This document shows, piece after piece, positions 42,647 through 51,616 of a stretch of 64,000 bases of DNA. Position 1 is the first letter of the stretch, and each line of letters starts with the position of its first letter. The DNA comes from Pseudomonadales bacterium (GTDB lineage: Bacteria > Pseudomonadota > Gammaproteobacteria > Pseudomonadales > Azotimanducaceae): positions 124,001 through 188,000 of the forward strand of contig JANQPF010000033.1 in assembly GCA_028285415.1 (NCBI GenBank), in the 5' to 3' direction. A model generated the notes under the pieces. The model was not told the origin of the DNA. It saw nothing but the letters and a program-made list of their open reading frames with translations, and did no database searches. The position numbers were made by a program, and so were the translations under genes.

Positions 42647-44281
42647 TCAGGTGGCCGCGTTCAAGAGCGTCTGCGCATAGGTGCGCGTTTCGTCCGTGAT
42701 GTCTGCACCGGCCAGCATGCGCGCCAGCTCCTCGATTCGCAGGTTGTCGTCCAACGTATGAATGTCGGTGTTGTCACCTTCTTTGACCACGCGAAAGTGA
42801 TGGTTACCGAGAGCCGCCACCTGCGGCGCGTGGGTGATGCAGATGACCTGGGTGTGGTTGCCGAGCTCCCGCAGGATTCGCCCGACGGTATCCGCGGTGG
42901 TGCCGCCGACGCCAACGTCCGCCTCGTCGAGAATCAGGCAGGGCAACGCGCTCGTTTCCGCGGCGACAATCTGGATCGCAAGCGCGATGCGGGTCTGCTC
43001 CCCGCCCGAGGCAATCTGGGTCAGCGGACCCGCGGGGAAGTTGGGGTTGGTTTTGACGAAAAATTCCACCCGATCGATGCCCTGCTCGCCTTCGCCCTCG
43101 CTGAACTCGAGGTGGAATCCGCCGTCCTTGATGCCGAGGGTCTGCATGTAGTGGCTGACCGCCGCGGCAAATCCGGGCGCGGCTTTGCGGCGTTTGTTCG
43201 ACAGCGTTTGCGCTTTTTTGGCAAAAGCTTCGGCGTGTTTTGCGACCGCGGACTCGAGCTCCGTAAGCTCGCTTGCATCGGCATCGATGCCGTCGAGCTC
43301 AACGCGCAGTCGCTGCGTATGGTGCGGTAGCTCGTTCGCGTCGACGCGGTGTTTGCGCGCCAGATCCTGAGCGGTATTGAGACGTTCCTCCACGAGGTTC
43401 AGCTGCTCGGGGTCGACGACAATCTGATCCTGGTAATGTCTGAGGTCTCTGGCAGCGTCATCGAGCAGGCCGAGCGCGGATTGCAGAGTTGCCTGACCGG
43501 CTTCGAGGTCGGCGTGCTTGTCGTCGATGCTCTCGATTTCCCGGGCGCTCTGTCGCAGCGCGTCGAGCTCGTCGAGCGTAAAGAGCGCTTTGTCGAGGCT
43601 TGCCAGCGTGGCGTGCGCCTGGCTGAGACGTTTGTGCTCGGTCTCCAGCGTCGCAAACTCGGCGTCACCGAGGTTGAACGTTTCCAGCTCCTCGAGCTGA
43701 TAGGTGAGGAGCGACTTGCGATCCGCGGCGGCGGCTTCGTTGTCAAGAAGCGCCTGCATACGCGCAAGCTCGCTCTGCCAGGTGTGGTAGAGCGCACCCA
43801 CCTGTGCCGCTGACTTTGCCAGGCCTGCGTAGTCGTCGAGCAGCGCCAGCTGCACGTTTCTGTCGGTAAGGCGTTGGTGCTCGTTCTGGCCGTGCACGTC
43901 GACGAGACCTTCACCGAGCTCGCGCAGGTACTGTGTGGTCACCGGCGTGCCGTTGATGAACGCGCGACTGCGGCCCTGGCTCGACACGACCCGCCGCACG
44001 AGACAGTGGGTTTCGTCGGCTTCCTGGAGCTCATCTTCCGTCAGCCGTGCCATCAGGCGCGGCAGCTCAGTCAGATCGAATTCCGCAGAAACGTCCGCTT
44101 TGTCTGCGCCGGGGCGTATGACCTCTGTGCGCGCCCGCTCGCCCAGCAGCAGTCCGAGTGCGTTCAAGAGGATTGATTTGCCCGCACCGGATTCACCGGT
44201 GATGGTGGTGAGACCGCCGTCGAAGCTGATGTCCAGCGCATCGACCAGAACGAAGTTTTTCAGGGTCAGCTGTGTGAGCAT
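42647..44281 (-). CDS. recN: DNA repair protein RecN
   Basis: A 544-residue SMC-like ATPase acting in double-strand break repair. N-terminal Walker A GESGAGKSILLNAL in the characteristic setting MLTQLTLKNFVLVDALDISF, a long coiled-coil middle (about 170-360), and a C-terminal half with signature IASGGEQTRIALA and Walker B CLILDEADVGVGG. Length is close to the E. coli protein. Transcribed alone, divergent from hrcA. Confidence 0.95.
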   Translation of the reverse strand: MLTQLTLKNFVLVDALDISFDGGLTTITGESGAGKSILLNALGLLLGERARTEVIRPGADKADVSAEFDLTELPRLMARLTEDELQEADETHCLVRRVVSSQGRSRAFINGTPVTTQYLRELGEGLVDVHGQNEHQRLTDRNVQLALLDDYAGLAKSAAQVGALYHTWQSELARMQALLDNEAAAADRKSLLTYQLEELETFNLGDAEFATLETEHKRLSQAHATLASLDKALFTLDELDALRQSAREIESIDDKHADLEAGQATLQSALGLLDDAARDLRHYQDQIVVDPEQLNLVEERLNTAQDLARKHRVDANELPHHTQRLRVELDGIDADASELTELESAVAKHAEAFAKKAQTLSNKRRKAAPGFAAAVSHYMQTLGIKDGGFHLEFSEGEGEQGIDRVEFFVKTNPNFPAGPLTQIASGGEQTRIALAIQIVAAETSALPCLILDEADVGVGGTTADTVGRILRELGNHTQVICITHAPQVAALGNHHFRVVKEGDNTDIHTLDDNLRIEELARMLAGADITDETRTYAQTLLNAAT

Positions 44282-44413
44282 GATGTGCGTCGTGACGTAA
44301 GTGGCTAGCCTAACTCAAGCGTCCGACCAGAACACCAATTCATGGTGCGCGGCGTGGCAAACATTGGTATAAGAAATGACGGTTCAGGCTGTAAGAAGGC
44401 AACGTTAACGTCC

Positions 44414-45460
44414 ATGTCCGGTGATGCATTTGATGGCCATGTAGACGGTCGCGCGCAGCAGCTCTTCAAGCTGCTGGTCGAGCAATACATTGCAGACGGC
44501 ACGCCCATCGCGTCGAAGGCGCTCGCCACGCGTCCGGAGATACAGGTGTCCTCGGCAACCGTGCGCAACATCATGGTCGAGCTGGAAACGCTGGGGCTCG
44601 TCAAATCGCCGCATACCTCAGCGGGTAAAATCCCCACCAATCAGGGCCTGCGCTTTTTCGTCGATTCACTTCTCAGCATCGAACCCTTCGAGGAGGCTCG
44701 GATGCGGGAGATGGAGGCTGAGCTCAATCCGGACCTCTCACCAACCGAGCTCATCGCCGCGGCGTCGGACCTCATGTCGCAGATCACTCGGATGACCTGC
44801 CTCGTCACCACGCCGCTCCGTAACCAGGTGGTGCTCAGGCATCTCGAATTCGTACGCCTCGACGATGAGCGCGTGCTCGTGATCCTGGTGCTGAATGACC
44901 GCGAAGTGCAGAACCGGGTCATCCACGTCGACCGCCCCTTTTCGGAGGTGGACCTGAACCAGGCTTCGAATTTCATCAATCGGGAATACGCCGGCCGCGC
45001 GCTGCTGGATATCCGCAACGACATTCTCGGCAGCATACAGGCGGACAAAGATCACATGGACCAGCTCCTGCAGGATGCCCTCGACATGGCCTCGAGCGCG
45101 TTCGACCAGGCAGACGAAGATGCGCAGGACCTGGTCGTCAGCGGCGAAAGCCGGCTGCTCGATTTCAGCGAGGACACCAACACCGTCAAGAGTCTGTTCG
45201 ATGCGGTATCGAACAAAGGCCGCGTGCTGCACCTGCTGGACCGTTGTCTGGAGACCAGCGGCGTGCAGCTTTTCATCGGCGACGAGTCCGGCTATCAACC
45301 GTTGGGTGACGTGTCGCTCGTCACCCACTCCTATGAGGTGAACGGCCAGGTGGCGGGTGTGCTGGGTGTGATTGGACCCACGCGCATGGCCTACCGCGAG
45401 GTCATCCCGGTCGTCGACGTCACGGCGCGGCTCCTGAGCGCCGCGATGCGCAACGGCTGA
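44414..45460 (+). CDS. hrcA: Heat-inducible transcription repressor HrcA
   Basis: A 348-residue repressor that normally binds CIRCE operators of groESL and dnaK. An N-terminal winged helix (LLVEQYIADGTPIASKALATR, VSSATVRNIMVELETLGLV) is followed by IPTNQGLRFFVDSLL and a GAF-like regulatory part. Start at ATG 44414 is chosen for the conserved N-terminus; a frame open further upstream adds a non-conserved 24 residues. Leads the hrcA-grpE-dnaK-dnaJ group, but no CIRCE sequence is seen before it. Confidence 0.92.
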   Translation: MSGDAFDGHVDGRAQQLFKLLVEQYIADGTPIASKALATRPEIQVSSATVRNIMVELETLGLVKSPHTSAGKIPTNQGLRFFVDSLLSIEPFEEARMREMEAELNPDLSPTELIAAASDLMSQITRMTCLVTTPLRNQVVLRHLEFVRLDDERVLVILVLNDREVQNRVIHVDRPFSEVDLNQASNFINREYAGRALLDIRNDILGSIQADKDHMDQLLQDALDMASSAFDQADEDAQDLVVSGESRLLDFSEDTNTVKSLFDAVSNKGRVLHLLDRCLETSGVQLFIGDESGYQPLGDVSLVTHSYEVNGQVAGVLGVIGPTRMAYREVIPVVDVTARLLSAAMRNG

Positions 45461-45481
45461 CCAAAAAAAACCGCGAAAACC

Positions 45482-45510
45482 CTTGTAATTCGGGCCGTCA
45501 GCCCGCATAT
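45482..45510 (+). promoter_or_regulatory. Sigma32-like heat-shock promoter before grpE
   Basis: CTTGTAA (45482-45488) and CCCGCATAT (45502-45510) with a 13-bp spacer closely match the sigma32 consensus CTTGAAA/CCCCAT-T. It lies 35 nt before the grpE start. Confidence 0.6.
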
Positions 45511-45544
45511 ACGCCCTCGCATTCGTGTTCATGGGAAGTGGTGC

Positions 45545-46114
45545 ATGTCGGAAGACAAAAACAACGTCGACGAAGACCTCGAAACGGCGGCAGACGCGCC
45601 TGACGAAGAGGTAGCGCAGGCTAAGGATGTCATTGCGGAAGAAACCGCGCCTGAGGCCGCGGTGGATACCGACGACGCGGCGTCGGCTGAGGTTGCGGAG
45701 CTCAAGGATCAGGTGCTGCGCTCGCTGGCCGAGATGGAGAACATCAAGCGTCGCGCCGCTCGGGATGTAGAAAACGCCCACAAGTTTGCCGTCGAGAAGC
45801 TCATCAACGATCTCTTCCCGGTCCTCGACAGCCTCGAAAAAGCCGTCGAGACGGCAGACGCAACGGCAGGGGCTGAGGCCATTTCCGAAGGCGTGGCGCT
45901 GTCGCTGAAACTGTTTGTCGACACGCTCGCAAAATCCGGCGTCGAGCAGATCGACCCGCTGGGTGAGCCCTTTGACCCGCAGCTGCACGAAGCCATGACG
46001 ATGGTGCCGAATCCGGACGCAGAGCCGAACTCGGTGATGGACGTCATGCAGAAGGGTTATCGACTGAACGGGCGCCTGGTGCGCGCCGCCAAGGTCATTG
46101 TGGTCCAGGGCTGA
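45545..46114 (+). CDS. grpE: Nucleotide exchange factor GrpE
   Basis: A 189-residue co-chaperone that releases ADP from DnaK. An acidic, disordered N-terminus (about 1-55) precedes the long coiled-coil dimer helix (VAELKDQVLRSLAEMENIKRRAARD) and the C-terminal beta domain (GEPFDPQLHEAMTMVPNPDAEPN, VMDVMQKGYRLNGRLVRAAKVIV). Second gene of the heat-shock cluster, 85 nt after hrcA, with its own sigma32-like promoter. Confidence 0.96.
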   Translation: MSEDKNNVDEDLETAADAPDEEVAQAKDVIAEETAPEAAVDTDDAASAEVAELKDQVLRSLAEMENIKRRAARDVENAHKFAVEKLINDLFPVLDSLEKAVETADATAGAEAISEGVALSLKLFVDTLAKSGVEQIDPLGEPFDPQLHEAMTMVPNPDAEPNSVMDVMQKGYRLNGRLVRAAKVIVVQG

Positions 46115-46146
46115 GCCTCAACCCCTATAAATGACCGCCTGCTGGC

Positions 46147-46175
46147 CTTGAACTCTGGCCATCAGGCCAAATATT
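46147..46175 (+). promoter_or_regulatory. Sigma32-like promoter before dnaK
   Basis: CTTGAAC (46147-46153) and CCAAATATT (46167-46175) are separated by 13 bp, the same as in the grpE promoter. The -35 is near perfect, the -10 weaker. Located 49 nt before the dnaK start. Confidence 0.5.
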
Positions 46176-46223
46176 AAAGACTTAAGACGAAAACACTCCG
46201 CCTGGGAATATTTGGAGAAGGAA

Positions 46224-48149
46224 ATGGGCAAAATCATTGGTATCGACCTCGGCACCACGAACTCCTGCGTAGCCGTGCTGGAAGGCGGCGACGCGCGGGT
46301 GATCGAGAACTCCGAAGGCGATCGCACGACCCCGTCCATCATTGCGTATACCGACGATGGCGAAATCCTGGTAGGCCAGAACGCCAAGCGGCAGGCGGTC
46401 ACCAATCCGACCAACACGCTCTTCGCCGTGAAGCGCCTGATCGGCCGCAAGTTCAAAGACGACGTGGTGCAGAAAGACATCAAGATGGTGCCGTACACCA
46501 TCAGCGAAGCGACGAACGGTGATGCGTGGATTGAGGTCAAAGGCGACAAGCTTGCACCCCCGCAGGTATCCGCTGAGATTCTCAAGAAGATGAAGAAGAC
46601 CGCGGAGGAGTACCTGGGTGAAGAGGTCACCGAGGCGGTCATTACCGTCCCGGCTTACTTCAACGACTCACAGCGGCAGGCGACCAAAGATGCGGGCAAA
46701 ATTGCCGGTCTCGAGGTCAAGCGCATCATCAACGAGCCCACCGCGGCTGCGCTTGCCTACGGCCTCGACAAACAGCGCGGCGACACCAAGGTTGCCGTGT
46801 ACGACCTGGGTGGCGGTACGTTCGATGTCTCCATCATCGAGATTGCTGAGGTTGACGGTGAGCATCAGTTCGAGGTGTTGTCCACCAACGGCGATACGTT
46901 CCTTGGTGGTGAGGACTTTGACCTCAAAGTCATCGATTACCTCGCGGACGAGTTCAAGAAAGACAACGGCGTGGATCTGCACAACGATCCGCTGGCTCTG
47001 CAGCGCCTGAAGGAAGCTGCCGAGAAAGCCAAGATTGAGCTTTCCAATTCCCAGCAGACCGAAGTGAATCTGCCCTACATCACGGCAGATCAGAGCGGGC
47101 CGAAGCACCTGGTGCTGAAGCTCACCCGCGCCAAACTCGAGTCGCTCGTCGAAGAGCTCGCCGATCGCACCATTGGGCCGTGCCAGACGGCCCTCGACGA
47201 TGCCGGGCTCACAATCAACGATATCGATGACGTGATCCTGGTCGGCGGTCAAACGCGGATGCCCCTTGTGCAGGACAAGGTGAAAAACTTTTTCGGCAAA
47301 GAGGCGCGTCGGGACGTGAACCCGGACGAAGCGGTAGCGATGGGTGCGGCGATTCAGGCAGCAGTGCTGGCTGGTGACGTCACCGACGTGCTGCTTCTCG
47401 ACGTGACGCCTCTGTCGCTCGGTATCGAGACGCTGGGCCAGGTGATGAGCGTGCTCATTGAGAAGAACACGACCATCCCGACCAAGAAGACTCAGGTGTT
47501 CTCGACCGCTGACGACAATCAGACGGCCGTGACCATCCATGTGCTTCAGGGTGAGCGCAAGCAGGCGGGACAGAACAAGTCGCTCGGGCAGTTCAACCTC
47601 GAGGACATTCCGCCGGCGCCGCGCGGCATGCCGCAGATTGAAGTGGCGTTCGACCTCGATGCCAACGGCATCTTGAATGTGTCAGCGAAGGACAAGGCGA
47701 CGGGCAAAGAGCAGTCGATTGTCATCAAAGCCTCCAGTGGCTTGTCTGACGAAGAAATTGAGCAGATGATCCGCGACGCGGAAGCGCACTCCGAGGAGGA
47801 CAAGAAGTTCGAGGAGATGGTGCAACTGCGCAATCAGGCGGACGGCCTGGTGCACGGTGCCCGCAAGGCCGTGCAGGATGCCGGTGACAAAGCCACCGAC
47901 GAAGAGAAGCAGGCCATCGAGACGGCAGCGTCCGAGCTCGAGGAAGCTTTGAAGGGCGAAGACAAAGACGCCATCGAAGCGAAGATGCAGACGCTGTCGC
48001 AGGCGGCAGCAGGCCTTGCACAGAAGATGTACGAAGAGCCGGCGCAAGCGGCCGGCGCCGATGGCGCGGAAGGCGAGGCGCAGGCGAATGCTTCCGACGA
48101 CGCGGTGGACGCTGAGTTCGAGGAAGTGAAAGACGACGACAAGAAGTAA
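46224..48149 (+). CDS. dnaK: Chaperone DnaK (Hsp70)
   Basis: A 641-residue Hsp70 chaperone. N-terminal ATPase domain: [52 protein letters not shown] and [11 protein letters not shown]. The substrate-binding domain starts near residue 390 ([16 protein letters not shown]). A helical lid and acidic tail follow, ending [11 protein letters not shown]. Start is ATG 46224 with GGAGAAGGA before it; an in-frame ATG four codons upstream is not needed. Works with GrpE and DnaJ on either side. Confidence 0.97.
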   Translation: MGKIIGIDLGTTNSCVAVLEGGDARVIENSEGDRTTPSIIAYTDDGEILVGQNAKRQAVTNPTNTLFAVKRLIGRKFKDDVVQKDIKMVPYTISEATNGDAWIEVKGDKLAPPQVSAEILKKMKKTAEEYLGEEVTEAVITVPAYFNDSQRQATKDAGKIAGLEVKRIINEPTAAALAYGLDKQRGDTKVAVYDLGGGTFDVSIIEIAEVDGEHQFEVLSTNGDTFLGGEDFDLKVIDYLADEFKKDNGVDLHNDPLALQRLKEAAEKAKIELSNSQQTEVNLPYITADQSGPKHLVLKLTRAKLESLVEELADRTIGPCQTALDDAGLTINDIDDVILVGGQTRMPLVQDKVKNFFGKEARRDVNPDEAVAMGAAIQAAVLAGDVTDVLLLDVTPLSLGIETLGQVMSVLIEKNTTIPTKKTQVFSTADDNQTAVTIHVLQGERKQAGQNKSLGQFNLEDIPPAPRGMPQIEVAFDLDANGILNVSAKDKATGKEQSIVIKASSGLSDEEIEQMIRDAEAHSEEDKKFEEMVQLRNQADGLVHGARKAVQDAGDKATDEEKQAIETAASELEEALKGEDKDAIEAKMQTLSQAAAGLAQKMYEEPAQAAGADGAEGEAQANASDDAVDAEFEEVKDDDKK

Positions 48150-48179
48150 GTATCGTCGCGCGAACGCGGCATCGCCAGC

Positions 48180-48216
48180 AACGCGGCGGTTGTTCGGATG
48201 CGAGCAACGCCGCGTT
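48180..48216 (+). repeat. Hairpin between dnaK and dnaJ
   Basis: AACGCGGCG (48180-48188) pairs with CGCCGCGTT (48208-48216) across a 19-nt loop. With no T-run after it, it might reduce read-through or stabilise the dnaK message rather than terminate. Confidence 0.6.
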
Positions 48217-48254
48217 TGTCGCTGTGAAATGAGGAAACCGGTTAAAGGCGCAAC

Positions 48255-49385
48255 ATGGCCAAACGAGATTACTACGAAGTTCTAGGCGTAGATCGCAGCG
48301 CAAGCGAAGACGATCTCAAGAAAGCCTATCGTCGCCTGGCAATGAAATACCATCCCGACCGTAATCCCGACGATGCGGACGCTGAAGAGAAGTTCAAAGA
48401 AGCGTCTGAAGCCTACGAGATGCTCACCGATCCGGAGAAGCGCCAGGCTTATGATCAATTCGGTCATGCGGGCGTGGATCCGTCCCAGGGCGGCGGTCCG
48501 GGTTTCGGCTTCGAAGGCAATTTCTCCGACATCTTCGGCGACGTGTTCGGCGACATCTTCGGTGGCGGGCGCGGCGGCGGGCGCAACGGCGTCAGCCGCG
48601 GTTCGGACCTGCGTTACAACATGCAGCTCGATCTCGAGCAGGCGGTCAACGGCGATACTGTGGAGGTACGTATCCCGGTACTGTCGATGTGTGAAGACTG
48701 CGACGGCACGGGGGCAGCACCCGGCACGTCGCCGACCACGTGTCCGGACTGTCATGGCTCGGGTCAGATCCGCGTTTCTCAGGGCTTTTTCTCGCTGCAG
48801 CAGACCTGTCCGCGCTGCCGTGGTACGGGACAGATCATCACCGACCCCTGCCGCAGCTGCGGCGGTGCAGGTCGGGTGGAGAAGCGCAAGACCCTGTCGG
48901 TAAAAATCCCGGCAGGCGTGGACACGGGGGACCGCATTCGTCTTTCGGGTGAAGGTGAGGCGGGTATGAACGGGGGTCCGCCCGGCGACCTCTACGTGCA
49001 GATCGACGTGCGCGAGCATCCCATCTTCGTGCGCGAAGGCAGGAACCTCTACTGTGAGGTGCCCATTTCGTTTCCGGATGCGGCGCTCGGCGGGGAGCTC
49101 GAAGTGCCGACGCTCGACGGACGGGTCAAGCTCAAGATTCCGCCGGAAACCCAGTCAGGTAAAATGTTCCGGCTGCGCGGCAAAGGGGTGACCCAGGTGC
49201 GCGGCGGCGGCGTAGGCGACTTGCTGTGTAAAGTTGTGGTAGAAACGCCGGTCAAGCTCACCGAGCGGCAGAAAGCGCTGTTCGAAGAGCTCAAGACCTC
49301 ACTCGGTGAAAGCAGCAAACATTCGCCGCGCGAGAAATCCTGGTTCGACGGGGTGAAAGACTTCTTCGACGGCCTGAAAGGCTGA
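48255..49385 (+). CDS. dnaJ: Chaperone DnaJ (Hsp40)
   Basis: A 376-residue co-chaperone of DnaK. J domain with the HPD motif ([12 protein letters not shown]), Gly/Phe-rich region ([23 protein letters not shown]) and four zinc repeats: [27 protein letters not shown] and [10 protein letters not shown]-terminal substrate domains follow ([20 protein letters not shown]). Begins 105 nt after dnaK with a hairpin between; 41 nt before dapB. Confidence 0.97.
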   Translation: MAKRDYYEVLGVDRSASEDDLKKAYRRLAMKYHPDRNPDDADAEEKFKEASEAYEMLTDPEKRQAYDQFGHAGVDPSQGGGPGFGFEGNFSDIFGDVFGDIFGGGRGGGRNGVSRGSDLRYNMQLDLEQAVNGDTVEVRIPVLSMCEDCDGTGAAPGTSPTTCPDCHGSGQIRVSQGFFSLQQTCPRCRGTGQIITDPCRSCGGAGRVEKRKTLSVKIPAGVDTGDRIRLSGEGEAGMNGGPPGDLYVQIDVREHPIFVREGRNLYCEVPISFPDAALGGELEVPTLDGRVKLKIPPETQSGKMFRLRGKGVTQVRGGGVGDLLCKVVVETPVKLTERQKALFEELKTSLGESSKHSPREKSWFDGVKDFFDGLKG

Positions 49386-49426
49386 ACTTCTGCGCGGGCG
49401 CTCGGCCCGCCGGATTGGGGACAAAC

Positions 49427-50227
49427 ATGACGCGAGTAGCCGTAACCGGCGCCGCCGGGCGCATGGGTAAAACGCTGGTGCAGGCGGTGGCCGAAGCAAG
49501 CGGGCTGACCCTGGGCGCGGCCTTCGAACATCCGGACAGTAGCGCGATCGGTGCCGACGCGGGTGAGCTTGCCGGAGTGGGATCGCTGGGCGTTGCGATC
49601 AGCGCAGATCCATCAGCCGCGCTCGACCAGTTCGACGTTGTCATCGATTTTACGGTGCCTGCGGCTACGCTTGAGCTGGCGGGTGCGTGCCGGACCGGCG
49701 GCAATGGCATGGTGGTGGGCACGACGGGTTTCAGCGAGACGGAGCTTGCCGAGTTGCACGCGGCCGCCGCGGACGTTGCGCTTTTCATGGCGCCCAACAT
49801 GAGCGTTGGCGTCAATCTCGTTTTCAAACTGATTGAGATCGCCGCGCGTGCGCTCGGCAACACGGTCGACGTGGAGGTCATCGAGGCGCACCACCGGCAT
49901 AAAGTCGACGCCCCGTCGGGTACCGCGGTACGAATGGGTGAGATTCTTGCCGATTCGCTGGATCGCGATCTGGCAACCGACGCTATTTACGGGCGGCAGG
50001 GTATCACCGGCGCGCGTGAGCGGCAGACCATCGGCTTTTCCACCGTGCGCGGTGGTGACATTGTCGGCGAGCACACGGTCATGTTCGCCGCTGAAGGTGA
50101 ACGCATCGAGATCACGCACCGCGCGTCCTCACGCATGAACTTTGCACAGGGGGCGCTGAGGGCTGCGGCTTACGTTGCGAACCAGCCTGCCGGTCTCTAC
50201 GACATGCAGACACTCCTCGATCTTTGA
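49427..50227 (+). CDS. dapB: 4-hydroxy-tetrahydrodipicolinate reductase
   Basis: A 266-residue enzyme of lysine and meso-diaminopimelate synthesis. Rossmann motif [24 protein letters not shown], the catalytic [20 protein letters not shown] and C-terminal [23 protein letters not shown] 49427 is chosen over an open frame four codons longer. Precedes carA by 252 nt. Confidence 0.95.
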   Translation: MTRVAVTGAAGRMGKTLVQAVAEASGLTLGAAFEHPDSSAIGADAGELAGVGSLGVAISADPSAALDQFDVVIDFTVPAATLELAGACRTGGNGMVVGTTGFSETELAELHAAAADVALFMAPNMSVGVNLVFKLIEIAARALGNTVDVEVIEAHHRHKVDAPSGTAVRMGEILADSLDRDLATDAIYGRQGITGARERQTIGFSTVRGGDIVGEHTVMFAAEGERIEITHRASSRMNFAQGALRAAAYVANQPAGLYDMQTLLDL

Positions 50228-50256
50228 GCGCCCGGAATCGCCAGCCGAATTACATA

Positions 50257-50276
50257 TTCTTACTGATTCTTACTGA
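50257..50276. repeat. Tandem 10-bp repeat in the carA leader region
   Basis: TTCTTACTGA occurs twice in tandem, followed by a run of seven T. The 252-nt dapB-carA gap otherwise shows no gene or clear terminator. It probably contains the carAB promoter. Confidence 0.7.
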
Positions 50277-50479
50277 TTTTTTTCTGCTGCATCAGTACAC
50301 TGCCCACCTTAAGTTCAACCGGCGTCCTCGAGCCCGAGCGACGCGAATTACCTACCCCCGCCGGGCGCTAGTCCGGCACAAAGTTGAGCCCGGTGAAGCG
50401 CGCGCCTAAGACGCGATAACAGCCTGCACGCGGCGTCGGCTCGTCACGCGCAGACGAAACTAATTGAAGGGAAGATCGT

Positions 50480-51616
50480 TTGATACCGGCTTTACTCGCC
50501 TTAGAGGACGGTAGTGTGTTTTACGGCCAGTCGATCGGGGTCACCGGAACCCGTGTCGGCGAAGTTGTATTCAATACCGCCATGACCGGCTACCAGGAAA
50601 TCCTCACCGACCCCTCCTACGCGCAACAGATTGTCACGCTGACCTATCCGCAGATTGGCAATACCGGCACGAACGACGAGGACCACGAATCCGACAAAGT
50701 CTGGGGCGCCGGACTTGTCATTCGCCAGACGCCCAAACGCTTGTCGAACTGGCGCTCGAATCGCTCGCTGCAGGAATTCCTGGAGGCGCAGGACGTGGTT
50801 GCCATTGCCGACGTGGACACCCGTCGTTTGACGAAGCTCATCCGCGAAAAGGGCGCGCTTGCGGGCTGCATCCTTGCAGGTCCGGAAGCGGCAACCGAAG
50901 CCGGCAAATCCCAGGCGCTCGATGCGGCCACCGCGTTTCCCGGACTCGAAGGCATGGATCTCGCGAAGGTGGTGACCGGCGAACAACGCGGTTGGACGCA
51001 GACCGCCTGGACGCTGAACGAAGGCTATGGTGAGCTGACGGAGCCGACGTACAACGTGGTCGCCTACGACTTCGGCGTAAAGCGCAACATCCTGCGGCTG
51101 CTTGCCAGCCGTGGCTGCGGCCTGACGGTCGTGCCGGCAGAAACGCCGCCTGCCGACGTGCTGGCGATGCAGCCGGACGGGATCTTTCTTTCCAATGGTC
51201 CGGGTGACCCGGAGCCCTGCGACTACGCCATCGCTGCGATCAAAGAGCTGCTCGAGAGTCGCATTCCGATCTTTGGCATCTGCCTCGGCCATCAGCTCCT
51301 GTCGCTGGCCAGCGGCGCGCAGACGGTGAAAATGCCCCACGGCCATCACGGCGCCAACCACCCGGTACAGGATCAGGAAACGCGTCAGGTCATCATTACC
51401 AGTCAGAACCATGGTTTTGCCGTAGACGGCGAAACGCTGCCCAACAACTTGAAGTGCACCCACCTTTCGCTGTTCGACGGCACCGTCCAGGGGGTGGAAC
51501 GCACCGATGTCCCAGCCTTCAGCTTTCAGGGCCACCCCGAGGCGAGCCCCGGGCCGCAGGACTGTATTTATCTCTTCGACAAGTTTATCGACATGATGGC
51601 AGGAGCCGATGCCTAA
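50480..51616 (+). CDS. carA: Carbamoyl-phosphate synthase small subunit
   Basis: A 378-residue glutaminase subunit that supplies ammonia to CarB for carbamoyl phosphate, used for arginine and pyrimidines. N-terminal domain [18 protein letters not shown]; the class I amidotransferase domain has the nucleophile in [10 protein letters not shown] and GHPEASPGP with the catalytic His/Glu. TTG start at 50480 with AAGGGAAG before it. Overlaps carB by 8 nt. Confidence 0.96.
   Translation: MIPALLALEDGSVFYGQSIGVTGTRVGEVVFNTAMTGYQEILTDPSYAQQIVTLTYPQIGNTGTNDEDHESDKVWGAGLVIRQTPKRLSNWRSNRSLQEFLEAQDVVAIADVDTRRLTKLIREKGALAGCILAGPEAATEAGKSQALDAATAFPGLEGMDLAKVVTGEQRGWTQTAWTLNEGYGELTEPTYNVVAYDFGVKRNILRLLASRGCGLTVVPAETPPADVLAMQPDGIFLSNGPGDPEPCDYAIAAIKELLESRIPIFGICLGHQLLSLASGAQTVKMPHGHHGANHPVQDQETRQVIITSQNHGFAVDGETLPNNLKCTHLSLFDGTVQGVERTDVPAFSFQGHPEASPGPQDCIYLFDKFIDMMAGADA

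Noticed and set aside
44282-44413. CIRCE operator before hrcA
   Set aside because: No inverted repeat resembling TTAGCACTC/GAGTGCTAA is visible.
50224-50409. 61-codon frame in the dapB-carA gap
   Set aside because: Overlaps the dapB stop, has no ribosome binding site and no protein-like pattern; probably leader sequence of carA.
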